The notes under the pieces: generated by a model
What the model was told of the DNA's origin: nothing
Seen by the model: the letters and a program-made list of their open reading frames with translations, nothing else
The model's database searches: none
Shown here: positions 1 through 8,600 of the stretch, in pieces
How positions within the stretch are numbered: the first letter of the stretch is position 1
Layout: each line of letters begins with the position of its first letter
From: Chitinibacter fontanus
Lineage (GTDB): Bacteria > Pseudomonadota > Gammaproteobacteria > Burkholderiales > Chitinibacteraceae
Assembly (NCBI RefSeq): GCF_013423785.1
Contig: NZ_CP058952.1
Coordinates: 2,693,665 to 2,757,664 of the forward strand
Direction: 5' to 3'
DNA: 64,000 nucleotides
Made by a program: the position numbers and the translations under genes

Positions 1-1
1 G

Positions 2-40
2 CAGCAGTATATGCAGTTATATCGCGCATTGGGCGCTTAG
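2..40 (+). CDS. C-terminal end of an upstream gene, possibly glycogen synthase (partial)
   Basis: Frame 2 at the window edge reads a short tail (QQYMQLYRALGA) and stops with TAG at 38-40. A Tyr-x-x-Leu-Tyr-x-x-Leu ending is typical of bacterial glycogen synthase GlgA, and glycogen phosphorylase follows, so a glgA-glgP order would make sense. Only 12 codons are visible, so this is a suggestion rather than an identification. Another frame is also open across this stretch. Confidence 0.3.
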   Translation, partial: QQYMQLYRALGA

Positions 41-259
41 CGGCAACGGTTTCGAAGCACGATCATGGCTCAAACTCTGCGCGAAAATCCGCATGTACTG
101 TGAATATATGCTGGTTTGCTGCGCACAGTTTGACTTGTATTCGTGTTTCTCGGTTGTTTCTGAGCTGCCGTGTTGGATTATCAAAGCTTAGATCTAGAAC
201 AATAGGCGATTGCTGTGCGTAATCGCTTCAACAAGATTTAAAACCCTGGAGTGCATTCG

Positions 260-2713
260 ATGAGTATGCCGTTTCAATACGATGTAACCGATCACCACGA
301 TGTACAGGCGATTAAAAAAGCCATCGCCAATAAACTGATGTATACGATTGGTAAAGATCCGATCGCCGCGCAGCCAAAAGACTGGCTGGATGCGACATTT
401 CTAACCGTGCGTGATCAGATGGTCGAGCGCTGGATGCAAACCACCCGCGCGCAATACTCGCAAGATGTGAAGCGCGTGTACTACCTCTCGATGGAGTTTC
501 TGATTGGCCGCGCTTTATCCAATGCCTTGCTGGCGCTGGATATGGAAAGCACAGTACGCGCTGCACTGGATGAAATGGGTATTGATTACGATGATCTGGT
601 GCATATGGAGCCTGATGCCGCACTGGGTAATGGTGGCTTGGGTCGCTTGGCCGCATGTTTCCTCGACTCGATGGCAACGTTGGGTATTCCGGGGATGGGG
701 TATGGGATTCGCTATCAATTTGGCATGTTCAAGCAACGCATTATCGAAGGTCGTCAGGTTGAAGTGCCGGATACTTGGTTGGGCTCGGTCAATATTCTCG
801 ATTTTCCGCGTGATGAAGTATGCTACCGCGTGCGCTTTGGTGGCCGTTTAGAGCTCGATGGCAAGAAGACCCGCTGGATCGATACGCAAAATGATGTCTT
901 GGCCGTGGCGCATGATGTGATTATCCCTGGCTTTGATACCACGGCGACTAATACGTTACGCTTGTGGACGGCACGCTCGACGCGGGAAATTAATCTTTCC
1001 AAATTTAACGAAGGCGATTATTTCTCGGCGGTGGCCGAGAAAAATATCTCGGAAAACGTTTCACGCGTTTTGTATCCGGACGACTCGACCTACAGCGGGA
1101 AAGAGCTGCGCTTGCGCCAAGAATATTTCTTTGTTGCCGCCAGCGTGCAAGACATCATCCACCGCTATCGCATGACCCACGATAATCTGGATCATCTGGC
1201 CGATAAAGTGGCGATTCATTTGAACGACACGCATCCGGTACTGGCGATCCCTGAACTAATGCGCGTGTTGCTCGACGAAGCGGGCTACGAATGGGATGAG
1301 GCTTGGGCGATTACCAGCAAGGTGTTTAGCTACACCAACCACACGCTGATGTCTGAGGCGCTGGAAACCTGGCCGGTCGATATGCTGGGGCATTTGCTAC
1401 CACGCCATTTGAAGATCATTTTCGATATCAATGATATGTTCCTCAAAGAAGTGGCGGCCAAATTTCCGGGTAATACTGATTTATTACGCTCGGTATCACT
1501 AATTGAAGAGCACGGTGATCGTAAAGTACGGATGGCGTACTTGGCGGTGGTGGCGAGCCATACAATTAATGGCGTGTCGGCGTTGCATTCTGATTTGATG
1601 GTCGAGTCGATTTTTGCCGATTTAGCCAAAATCTTCCCTGAGCGTTTTACTAATGTCACCAACGGCGTGACTCCACGCCGATGGTTGGCGCTGGCTAACC
1701 CACAATTGTCGAATCTGATTGATCGTGAAATCGGCCAGACTTGGCGTGTGCGTTTGAATGAATTGGCCGAGCTAAAATCACACATTGATTTTCCCAAATT
1801 CGTGCAAGATTTCCGCGAAGCCAAACACGCAAATAAAGAGCGTTTAGCCAAGTATGTTGCACGTAATTTAGGTGGCGTCATCAACCCAGACTCGCTGTTT
1901 GACGTGCAGGTGAAACGCATTCACGAATACAAACGCCAGCTGCTGAATGTGTTGCATGTGATTACGCGCTACAACCGCATTTTGCGTGACCCCGATGCCA
2001 AAATTCAGCCGCGTGTGGTGGTGTTTGCCGGTAAAGCGGCTTCGGCCTACAAAATGGCCAAGCTGGTGATTCAGCTGATTAATGATGTGGGCATCAAAAT
2101 CAATAATGATTCACGCGTGGGTGACAAGCTCAAAGTGGTGTTTATCCCCAACTACAGCGTGAGCTTGGCCGAGATCATTATTCCGGCGGCGGATTTATCC
2201 GAGCAAATTTCTACCGCAGGGACTGAGGCTTCAGGTACCGGCAATATGAAATTTGGCCTCAATGGCGCGTTGACGATTGGTACGCTTGATGGTGCGAATG
2301 TCGAAATGCTGGACGCAGTGGGCGCGGATAATATTTTCATCTTTGGCAACACCACTGAGGAAGTGAATGCGCTACGCCGCAATGGCTACAATCCGCGTGC
2401 AATTTACGAGGGCAATAGCGAATTGCGTGAAGTGCTTAATCAATTGGCCAATGGTTTCTTTAGCCCGCAAGATCCAGAGCGCTACCGCGTGATTTTTGAT
2501 GTGCTGGTCAATTGGGGCGACCATTATCAGCTCTTGGCCGACTATGAATCGTACATTGCTACCCAAGACAAGGTCGATGCTTTGTACGCCAAGCCGGATG
2601 AATGGGCGAAAAAGGCAATTTTGAATGTGGCAGGGATGGGGCATTTTTCGTCTGACCGCACGATTGCCGAGTACGCCGAAAAAATTTGGCACACGACCCC
2701 GGTCAAACTTTAA
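260..2713 (+). CDS. glgP: Glycogen/starch/alpha-glucan phosphorylase
   Basis: Cytosolic enzyme that releases glucose-1-phosphate from the non-reducing ends of glycogen or maltodextrin, using pyridoxal phosphate. The protein of about 817 residues is full length for family GT35. The PLP-lysine motif is present ([15 protein letters not shown], with the Schiff-base lysine at about residue 664), as are the N-terminal block [11 protein letters not shown] and the block EYKRQLLN. The GTG at 251 overlaps the GGAG Shine-Dalgarno (248-251), so the ATG at 260, eight bases further on, is the better start. It stands alone on its strand with a terminator just behind it. Identification is secure; glycogen versus maltodextrin preference cannot be read from sequence. 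Confidence 0.96.
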   Translation: MSMPFQYDVTDHHDVQAIKKAIANKLMYTIGKDPIAAQPKDWLDATFLTVRDQMVERWMQTTRAQYSQDVKRVYYLSMEFLIGRALSNALLALDMESTVRAALDEMGIDYDDLVHMEPDAALGNGGLGRLAACFLDSMATLGIPGMGYGIRYQFGMFKQRIIEGRQVEVPDTWLGSVNILDFPRDEVCYRVRFGGRLELDGKKTRWIDTQNDVLAVAHDVIIPGFDTTATNTLRLWTARSTREINLSKFNEGDYFSAVAEKNISENVSRVLYPDDSTYSGKELRLRQEYFFVAASVQDIIHRYRMTHDNLDHLADKVAIHLNDTHPVLAIPELMRVLLDEAGYEWDEAWAITSKVFSYTNHTLMSEALETWPVDMLGHLLPRHLKIIFDINDMFLKEVAAKFPGNTDLLRSVSLIEEHGDRKVRMAYLAVVASHTINGVSALHSDLMVESIFADLAKIFPERFTNVTNGVTPRRWLALANPQLSNLIDREIGQTWRVRLNELAELKSHIDFPKFVQDFREAKHANKERLAKYVARNLGGVINPDSLFDVQVKRIHEYKRQLLNVLHVITRYNRILRDPDAKIQPRVVVFAGKAASAYKMAKLVIQLINDVGIKINNDSRVGDKLKVVFIPNYSVSLAEIIIPAADLSEQISTAGTEASGTGNMKFGLNGALTIGTLDGANVEMLDAVGADNIFIFGNTTEEVNALRRNGYNPRAIYEGNSELREVLNQLANGFFSPQDPERYRVIFDVLVNWGDHYQLLADYESYIATQDKVDALYAKPDEWAKKAILNVAGMGHFSSDRTIAEYAEKIWHTTPVKL

Positions 2714-2735
2714 TTTTACTTTTTGCAGTAAACTC

Positions 2736-2764
2736 ACGGCAGCCTACATGGGCTGCCGTTTTTA
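2736..2764 (+). terminator. Rho-independent terminator of glgP
   Basis: Inverted repeat ACGGCAGCC / GGCTGCCGT with a 6-nt loop followed by TTTTTATT, 22 bases after the glgP stop. The same ACGGCAGCC stem recurs in the terminators of both chitinase genes. Confidence 0.85.
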
Positions 2765-2796
2765 TTGGTTTAATCAGTCCAAATTTGAGAAGAATA

Positions 2797-3360
2797 ATGA
2801 ACAAAACTCAGCCCCAGCAGGATAGTCATTTATTTGAAGAGCCCATCAGCAGTGCCCGCGTTTTTGATGGCAATTTACTGCATGTGAATCGTGACACCAT
2901 CCGTTTGCCCGATGGCTCTGAGGCGACGCGCGAGTATATTTTGCACCCTGGTGCGGTAATGATTATTCCGCAATTGCCCGATGGCCGTCTGCTCATGGAG
3001 CGTCAATATCGCTATCCATTACATCGGGTGTTTATCGAGTTTCCGGCTGGTAAATTGGAAATCGGCGAAGATCCACTCGAATGCGCTAAGCGCGAATTGC
3101 TGGAAGAAACCGGCTACTCCGCTGCAAGTTGGGAATATCTCGGCGTATTGCACCCGATCATCAGTTATACAGACGAAGAGATTAAGCTGTTTCTGGCGCG
3201 GGATTTAACAGCGGGTGTTGCCCAGCTCGATGCGGGTGAGTTTGTAGAATGCATTAGCATGAGCATGGACGAGTTGGTGGAAGGGGTGATCGATGGCTCG
3301 ATTACCGATGCAAAAACCGTGAGCGGGATTTTCTGGGCACAACAAAAAGGCTTGAAGTAA
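2797..3360 (+). CDS. NUDIX hydrolase, ADP-ribose pyrophosphatase-like
   Basis: Predicted Mg2+-dependent hydrolase of nucleoside diphosphates linked to another moiety. The complete Nudix box is present at about residues 85-107 (GKLEIGEDPLECAKRELLEE, then TGY), fitting GX5EX7REUXEEXGU. The arrangement of an N-terminal strand domain followed by a Nudix fold, at about 187 residues, is that of ADP-ribose/ADP-sugar pyrophosphatases (NudF type). The open frame extends back to 2686, but that part overlaps the end of glgP and its terminator. ATG 2797 has GAGAAG five bases upstream and is preferred. ADP-sugar hydrolysis next to glycogen genes would fit, but substrate is inferred from family only. Confidence 0.85.
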   Translation: MNKTQPQQDSHLFEEPISSARVFDGNLLHVNRDTIRLPDGSEATREYILHPGAVMIIPQLPDGRLLMERQYRYPLHRVFIEFPAGKLEIGEDPLECAKRELLEETGYSAASWEYLGVLHPIISYTDEEIKLFLARDLTAGVAQLDAGEFVECISMSMDELVEGVIDGSITDAKTVSGIFWAQQKGLK

Positions 3361-3367
3361 TCTTTAT

Positions 3368-3416
3368 GGGTATATGAATGAAAAGCATTTAGCAAGAGCT
3401 CTACAGTCATATACCC
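3368..3416. repeat. 49-nt GGGTAT...ATACCC interspersed element, copy 1
   Basis: Exact ends GGGTAT and ATACCC at the two limits, 49 nt overall; the arms extend to a 10-bp inverted repeat (GGGTATATGA / TCATATACCC). It lies in the convergent gap between the NUDIX gene and cysB, 7 nt after the NUDIX stop. Read on the minus strand, the inner motif is GACTGTAG. Confidence 0.8.
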
Positions 3417-3424
3417 GTCATAGA

Positions 3425-4369
3425 TTATTCGTAATCATCCTCTCCCTCGCACAGTAATGCGTCTTGCACTACAGCTCGGGTTAGGTGAGGTGCAAACAAG
3501 GCAATAAAGTCATACGCATAACCCCGTAGGTAGGCATCTTTGCGCATCCCGATATGAGTGGTAGAGGGCTCGAATAAGTGGCCAGCATCAATAGCGGTTA
3601 ATGCGGTATCGCGTTCCGGTTCGTAGGCCATACCAGCCAGAATACCAATGCCGAGGCCAAGTTCAACGTAGGTTTTAATGACGTCGGAGTCGATGGCGGT
3701 GAGGACTACATTGGGCGTTAGATTGTGCTCTTCAAATGCGCGGTTGATTTTCGAGCGGCCAGTAAACGCAAAATCGTAGGTAATGAGTGGCCAAGCAGCA
3801 ATGTCTTGAATCGTGAGAGGGCGATTTAAGGTTGTGAGTGGGTGCGATTTGGGCACAATAATGCAGCGATTCCAGTCATAGCAGTTCAGCATCGCTAGCT
3901 CTGGATAGTGATCAATCCCTTCGGTGGCAATTGCCAAGTCTGCACTGCCATCGACAACCATTTCAGAAATCTGGGTTGGGCTACCTTGTTTGATTGACAA
4001 GCGTACTTTCGGGTAACGCTGTAAAAAGGCTTGAATCACCTTAGGCAAGGCATACCGCGCTTGCGTGTGGGTGGTGGCGATAGTCAGGCTACCATTTTCT
4101 ACTTGAATAAATTCTTCACCGATTCGCTTCAAATTTTGCGATTGCATTAGAATACGCTCAGAAATTCGAAGAATTTCACGCCCGGGAGCGGTGATATCAA
4201 CTACACGTTTGCCGTTCCGGATAAAAATCTGCACCCCTAGCTCGTCCTCCAGCAGGCGGATTTGCTTGGAAATGCCCGGTTGTGATGTATGCAGCTTTTC
4301 AGCCGCTTCGGAGACATTCAACCCTTGTTTGGCGACTTCGACCAGATAACGCAGTTGCTGCAGTTTCAT
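3425..4369 (-). CDS. cysB: LysR-family regulator of cysteine biosynthesis CysB
   Basis: Transcriptional activator of sulfate and thiosulfate uptake and reduction; in the family the inducer is O-acetylserine/N-acetylserine and sulfide antagonises it. The N-terminal winged helix begins MKLQQLRYLVEVAKQGLNVS and contains the CysB signature TSQPGISKQIRLLEDELG. The effector domain carries IATTHTQARYALP, KQGSPTQI and TDADVIKTYV-like blocks, as in enterobacterial CysB. About 314 residues. A GTG sits one codon upstream (4372), but GGAGG is five bases from the ATG at 4369. It is divergent from the TauE/SafE exporter and cysH, its likely targets, with a nested palindrome between them. Confidence 0.93.
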   Translation of the reverse strand: MKLQQLRYLVEVAKQGLNVSEAAEKLHTSQPGISKQIRLLEDELGVQIFIRNGKRVVDITAPGREILRISERILMQSQNLKRIGEEFIQVENGSLTIATTHTQARYALPKVIQAFLQRYPKVRLSIKQGSPTQISEMVVDGSADLAIATEGIDHYPELAMLNCYDWNRCIIVPKSHPLTTLNRPLTIQDIAAWPLITYDFAFTGRSKINRAFEEHNLTPNVVLTAIDSDVIKTYVELGLGIGILAGMAYEPERDTALTAIDAGHLFEPSTTHIGMRKDAYLRGYAYDFIALFAPHLTRAVVQDALLCEGEDDYE

Positions 4370-4404
4370 CACACCCTCCCATCAAAAGAACTAATGCTTC
4401 TATT

Positions 4405-4450
4405 ATGATAACAGAATAGTATAAAGCGTTCTATTTTCAGCAGTTATCAT
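4405..4450. promoter_or_regulatory. Nested inverted repeats between cysB and the sulfur genes, candidate CysB operator
   Basis: Outer perfect repeat ATGATAAC (4405-4412) / GTTATCAT (4443-4450) encloses AATAG (4415-4419)-N11-CTATT (4431-4435), which has the T-N11-A layout of LysR-type boxes. A TATAAA at 4420-4425 lies inside. The position in the divergent cysB/tauE gap suggests joint autoregulation and activation. This is inference from symmetry and location; no conserved CysB consensus was applied. Confidence 0.5.
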
Positions 4451-4482
4451 GCATGCAAATGTAAAAATTAAAAGGGTAGAGC

Positions 4483-5268
4483 ATGGAAGTTGCATGGTAT
4501 GGCTTTGTGGTGGCAGGGCTAGTCGTCGGTTTTATTGTTGGAATGACAGGGGTGGGTGGTGGTTCCCTGATGACCCCGATTTTGTTGTTTTTCGGTATCA
4601 ATCCAGCTACCGCCGTGGGCACTGATTTACTCTATGCCGCAATTACGAAAGCTGGTGGCGTCTATGTACATCAAAAAAATAAAAATATCGACTGGAAAAT
4701 TACAGGCTGGTTAGCGCTGGGTAGTGTTCCAGCTGCGGCGCTCACTCTTTTGGTTTTGCATAATCTGCACACGGATACCAAAGCGCTCAACAGCATTATC
4801 AAACAAGGTCTAGGCGTTGCGCTGCTGTTTACAGCGGTGGCCATCGTGTTTAAACAGCAATTGATTGCAGTTGCGCAAAAACACGCTGGCGATGCATTTC
4901 ATGCAGCGGGCCCACGCCTGAATCTAATGACTGTGTGCGTAGGTATTTTGCTTGGGGCGATTGTTACGTTAACCTCAATTGGTGCTGGTGCATTGGGCAC
5001 CGTGGCATTGTTTATCCTCTATCCATTGTTGCAGACGAAACGCCTCGTGGGCACCGAGATCGCACACGCTGTACCACTGACCTTAGTGGCAGGCTTGGGG
5101 CATGCAGGGATGGGCAATATGGATTGGAGCTTGCTAGGCTATTTGCTAGCAGGTTCATTACCTGGAATTTATCTAGGCAGCCATCTTTCGGGACGAGTTT
5201 CTGATACGGTGCTTAGACCTTGCCTGGCTGCTATGTTAGTCTTTATTGGCTGGAAACTGGTGTTCTAA
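4483..5268 (+). CDS. TauE/SafE (TSUP) family sulfite/sulfonate exporter-like membrane protein
   Basis: Inner-membrane protein of 261 residues with about eight hydrophobic segments. The glycine-rich opening (VGFIVGMTGVGGGSLMTP) is the TSUP/DUF81 family hallmark and is repeated in diverged form in the second half (GAIVTLTSIGAGALGTVALF), showing the internal duplication of the family. It is the first gene of a two-gene unit with cysH (14-base gap), divergent from cysB. That context supports transport of an inorganic or organic sulfur compound (sulfite or sulfate). Direction and substrate cannot be read from sequence. Confidence 0.85.
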   Translation: MEVAWYGFVVAGLVVGFIVGMTGVGGGSLMTPILLFFGINPATAVGTDLLYAAITKAGGVYVHQKNKNIDWKITGWLALGSVPAAALTLLVLHNLHTDTKALNSIIKQGLGVALLFTAVAIVFKQQLIAVAQKHAGDAFHAAGPRLNLMTVCVGILLGAIVTLTSIGAGALGTVALFILYPLLQTKRLVGTEIAHAVPLTLVAGLGHAGMGNMDWSLLGYLLAGSLPGIYLGSHLSGRVSDTVLRPCLAAMLVFIGWKLVF

Positions 5269-5282
5269 CTGAGATAGGTTAA

Positions 5283-5972
5283 ATGATGGATTTTGAACAT
5301 AAATTAAGCGAAACAATCGCTTTATTACACCGCATTGCGGCAGAGTACTCACCTGCGGTATTTGCCAATTCTTTCGGTGCTGAAGACATGGTGATTACGC
5401 ATCTTTTGGCCAAAGAAAAAGTGGGTATTGATATTTTTAGTCTGGATACCGGGCGTCTACCGGTTGAAACCTACACGCTGATGCAGGAAGTAGCGCAAGC
5501 CTACCCAAGCCATCCGATTCAGGTGTTTTTCCCGAATACTGCCGCAGTTGAGCAATACGTCAACCAGCATGGTATCAATGCATTTTACGAATCGGTTGAA
5601 TTGCGTAAGTCATGCTGTCATGTGCGCAAAATTGAACCATTACAACGTGCTCTAAAAGATAAAAAAGCTTGGGTGACAGGTTTGCGTCGCGAGCAATCAC
5701 CTACGCGCACAGATCTAGGTTATCAAGAGTTTGATGCTGGTAATGGGCTGGAAAAATTCAATCCGTTGATTGAATGGACTGAAAAAGAAGTTTGGGCTTA
5801 TATCCGCGCTGAAAATATTCCATATAACAAATTGCATGATCAACACGTGCCATCCATTGGCTGTGCGCCCTGTACGCGCCCGATCGCAATGGGTGAAGAT
5901 GTGCGTGCCGGTCGCTGGTGGTGGGAAAACCCAGAAAACAAAGAGTGCGGCCTGCATGTAAAGAAAATTTAA
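5283..5972 (+). CDS. cysH: Assimilatory (phospho)adenylylsulfate reductase, Fe-S type
   Basis: Reduces activated sulfate (APS or PAPS) to sulfite with thioredoxin or glutaredoxin as donor. The N-terminal PP-loop-like fold has SFGAEDMVITH and SLDTGRLPVETY. Two cysteine pairs, KSCCHVRK and GCAPCTRP, are the 4Fe-4S ligands found in bacterial APS reductases and absent from enterobacterial PAPS reductase, so APS is the more likely substrate. The C-terminal ECGLH holds the catalytic cysteine. 229 residues, normal length. Two ATG codons lie in tandem at the start (5283, 5286). It is co-directional with the exporter and ends in a strong terminator; CysB control is likely. Confidence 0.92.
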   Translation: MMDFEHKLSETIALLHRIAAEYSPAVFANSFGAEDMVITHLLAKEKVGIDIFSLDTGRLPVETYTLMQEVAQAYPSHPIQVFFPNTAAVEQYVNQHGINAFYESVELRKSCCHVRKIEPLQRALKDKKAWVTGLRREQSPTRTDLGYQEFDAGNGLEKFNPLIEWTEKEVWAYIRAENIPYNKLHDQHVPSIGCAPCTRPIAMGEDVRAGRWWWENPENKECGLHVKKI

Positions 5973-5999
5973 AGTGGTTTCGCAAATTTGGTAAAAAGC

Positions 6000-6028
6000 A
6001 AAACGCCCAAAGATTTGGGCGTTTTTTT
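6000..6028 (+). terminator. Rho-independent terminator of cysH
   Basis: ACGCCCAAA / TTTGGGCGT stem with a three-base loop, preceded by A's and followed by seven T's, 28 bases after the cysH stop. Confidence 0.9.
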
Positions 6029-6244
6029 ATACTTGCCCAATTGACACGTTATCTTGGCATCTCTAAATTGGTATGATGCTGTGAAATGTAACATTTTGCA
6101 TCTTGCAGATGAACGCCGCATTTTTGCTTGCTTTGGTCCGATGTGCGATTCAACGCTTGGATCAACTGGTCTGATTTTTCTAACATAAGCTTGCTGATAT
6201 CTAGCTGGGTTACATGCAAACCTTAAGCTAAAAGGGAGTAATAA

Positions 6245-7123
6245 ATGAGTCAAATCGAATTTTTGATTGGGGTTGATGGTGGCGGTACAGGTACTCGCGT
6301 GACAATTGCGGGTATGGATGGCGTTGAGAAAGTGCGTGCTGAGTCTGGTCCATCTGCTTTAGGCCAAGGCATCGATAAAGCTTGGGCCAATATCACAGCA
6401 GCGATTATCGAAGCCTTTAAAAAAATTGGTATTGAGCAGCCCGACTTTGCGCGTTGTGCGGTTGGTTTTGGTCTTTCAGGGGTCACAGTCAAAGCTTGGG
6501 CCCAAGAGTTTGAAAGTAAAAACCCAGGCTTTGCGCGTATCGTGGTTGAGACTGATGGCTATTCCACCCTTCTCGGTGCTCATAACGGCGCGCATGGTGC
6601 AATTATCGCGATTGGTACTGGCTCGATTGGTGAGGCGTGGCTACCTACCGGTGAACGCTTGGAGGTTGGCGGCTGGGGATTCCCTACCTCAGACGAAGGT
6701 TCTGGTGCATATTTGGGTTTAAAAGCAATTAATCATGTGCAACGCATTATGGATGGCCGTCGGCCATTAACTGATTTTGGTCGCAAATTACTAACGGTGA
6801 CTGGTGATACACGTGAGCAAGTTTTTGCTTGGATGGGGAAAATGAAGCAGACAGAATGCGCTTCACTTTCTCCAATCGTGATGGAGTTTGGTCAAACGGA
6901 TGCCGTTGCTCGTAGTTTTCTGATTGATGCAGGGCAGGAAATTGTTAATATCGCCGCCGCTTTGCGCGCGACCGCACCTGATTTGCCGATTGCAATCTGT
7001 GGTGGTGGCCTGTCAGAGGCTTTGCGCCCGTATATACCCGCCGACTTTTTGGCTACAACTTCACGAGCCCAAAAAGATTCATGTGCCGGTGCATTGATCT
7101 TGATTGCGCGCGAATATTTGTGA
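6245..7123 (+). CDS. BadF/BcrA-family sugar kinase, probable glucosamine/N-acetylglucosamine kinase
   Basis: ATP-dependent kinase of the ASKHA fold that probably phosphorylates glucosamine or GlcNAc in the cytosol. Phosphate-1 motif LIGVDGGGTGTR is at residues 7-18. The adenosine and sugar blocks AIIAIGTGSIGEAW, GGWGFPTSDEGSGAYLG and PIAICGGGLSE follow. The 292-residue length equals that of the Vibrio glucosamine-specific kinase GspK. AAGGGAG precedes the ATG by 5-6 bases. Twenty bases downstream is a GntR/UTRA regulator, and further on a sugar ABC transporter. With two chitinases in the window, a role in using chitin-derived sugars is a good inference, but specificity is not proven. Confidence 0.82.
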   Translation: MSQIEFLIGVDGGGTGTRVTIAGMDGVEKVRAESGPSALGQGIDKAWANITAAIIEAFKKIGIEQPDFARCAVGFGLSGVTVKAWAQEFESKNPGFARIVVETDGYSTLLGAHNGAHGAIIAIGTGSIGEAWLPTGERLEVGGWGFPTSDEGSGAYLGLKAINHVQRIMDGRRPLTDFGRKLLTVTGDTREQVFAWMGKMKQTECASLSPIVMEFGQTDAVARSFLIDAGQEIVNIAAALRATAPDLPIAICGGGLSEALRPYIPADFLATTSRAQKDSCAGALILIAREYL

Positions 7124-7143
7124 TCTAGGCAGGGGGAAGGGAA

Positions 7144-7884
7144 ATGCAGAATCAAAATAAGCTATTGGTGTTAAAACCGGATAACGACAGTGCAACGCCT
7201 TTGTATTTGCAATTCGGTCACAAACTGGCTGCTGCGATTCATGCAGGTTTCTGGAAAGCAGATGACCCCCTTCCTTCCGAGCGTACCTTTTGCGATGTGC
7301 TAGGAATATCGCGTGTCACCGCGCGAAAAGCGCTCGATCTGCTGTTTGAGCAAGGTCTCATTTTGCGCCGCCAAGGCTCTGGCACCTACATCACACCAAA
7401 ACTCGAGCAGCCACTAACTCGCTTAACTAATCTATCTGAGATGCTCAAGCAACGTGGATTTAGGCCCGCGTCAAAATGGTTAAAGCGCGAGATTTGTCTG
7501 GCTGGTTCTGAAGAATTGTTGCGCCTGAATTTAAGTCCAAATAGTCGTGTTGCCCATCTTGAACGTTTGCGCCTAGCTAACGATGTGGTGATGGCGGTCG
7601 AGATTACGTCTTTGCCTTATCACTATGTCCCTGATCCTGAAAAAATAGGCGAGTCGCTCTACGATTTCATGCGTGATGCGAACCTGACTGTTGTACGAGC
7701 AATACAGAATATTGGGGCGGTTAATGCCTCCGCTGAATTGGCTCAACTAACCGGCGTTGAAGTTGGCGCTGCTATGCTGCATCTAACGCGCGTGGGTTAT
7801 TTGGAAGATGGTAGTGCGATAGAGCTAACACATTCCTGGTTTCGCAGTGATTACTACGATTTTGTGGTGGAGTTGTATCGTTAA
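7144..7884 (+). CDS. GntR/HutC-family transcriptional regulator with UTRA domain, probable NagR-type
   Basis: The N-terminal winged helix-turn-helix (PLYLQFGHKLAAAIHAGFWK, LPSERTFCDVLGISRVTARKAL) is followed from about residue 95 by a UTRA ligand-binding domain. 246 residues, typical. UTRA regulators of this type (NagR/YvoA) sense phosphorylated amino sugars such as GlcN-6-P or GlcNAc-6-P. The gene is 20 bases downstream of the amino-sugar kinase and upstream of the ABC transporter, so it likely represses both. The start ATG 7144 has AGGGGGAAGG just upstream. Effector identity is inferred from family and context. Confidence 0.87.
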   Translation: MQNQNKLLVLKPDNDSATPLYLQFGHKLAAAIHAGFWKADDPLPSERTFCDVLGISRVTARKALDLLFEQGLILRRQGSGTYITPKLEQPLTRLTNLSEMLKQRGFRPASKWLKREICLAGSEELLRLNLSPNSRVAHLERLRLANDVVMAVEITSLPYHYVPDPEKIGESLYDFMRDANLTVVRAIQNIGAVNASAELAQLTGVEVGAAMLHLTRVGYLEDGSAIELTHSWFRSDYYDFVVELYR

Positions 7885-7904
7885 TTGTTGTGAAGCGGCA
7901 CACC

Positions 7905-7942
7905 AAAAAGCGTGATCGGCATGGCCGACACGCTTTTTTTTT
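7905..7942 (+). terminator. Rho-independent terminator of the kinase-gntR unit
   Basis: Long stem AAAAAGCGTG...CACGCTTTTT with an inner TCGGC/GCCGA helix and a one-base bulge, ending in nine T's. Confidence 0.85.
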
Positions 7943-8600
7943 CAAAATGTTGCGTTGATGATACAAAAACACACAAATGCAAATGTAATATTTGTGCCGA
8001 TTTTTCGTATGTAGATGCTGTGATTGCAGTTGCTGTCAGTAAAAATGTCAGGGTTTTTTTGTACTTTTTGTGGGTGAGGCGATTCAATTAAGGCATTTTT
8101 CCTACGAAATTTTTTCTCTTTGATAGGCTATTGCGCTGATTCTTCTAAGAAAAAACAAAGTTTGGGCTCTGCCAAATGTAGTTGAGTTTCGCTATTCGGG
8201 TTTTTGCCTACATATGGCCAAGCTTCGCCTTGCTAGTAAACATCAAGTGGTATCTATGCCGCGGAGATTTGGTCTTATCGATGGATGGATTTGCATCGTT
8301 TCTTGTGTTCACCCTCACATTAATTTGCGGTAATCTTGCCACTGTAGTTTTACGAGTCAGGGTACATCCGGCACCAAATTCCATACTTTGTGTGGCTTCT
8401 CGTTTAGGGAGTTGGATAGAGTGCAGTGCGTCAGCTGGCGCAAACAAGTCATACAGTTAGAACGTGCTTTCTGCATTTGTATGAGATCTAACAAAGATAT
8501 TGACTCGAAAATTTATTGTGCTTTAAAGTAGTTTTGCAGTTGTAAACATCCTGTATTTTTTTGCGACCCAGTGTTGCTCATGTCCATGTTAGGAGTTGTT
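7943..8600 (+). promoter_or_regulatory. Long leader region upstream of the sugar ABC operon
   Basis: About 650 bases without a convincing gene; open frames of 79-92 codons on both strands lack ribosome sites and family resemblance. It holds a perfect inverted repeat CACAAAT (7972-7978)-N11-ATTTGTG (7990-7996) that could be an operator, perhaps for the GntR protein just upstream. A possible sigma-70 promoter is TTGACT (8500-8505) with TTAAAG (8523-8528) at a 17-base spacing, about 75 bases before the start codon. The solute-binding protein's ribosome site is TTAGGAG at about 8589. Unusual length leaves room for a small RNA, but nothing diagnostic was seen. Confidence 0.45.

Noticed and set aside
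1330..1920. 196-codon open frame antisense to glgP
   Set aside because: Shadow of a long, well-identified enzyme gene with no independent support.
8182..8460. 92-codon open frame in the leader of the binding-protein gene
   Set aside because: No ribosome site, no recognisable domain, and a competing frame on the other strand; treated as non-coding.
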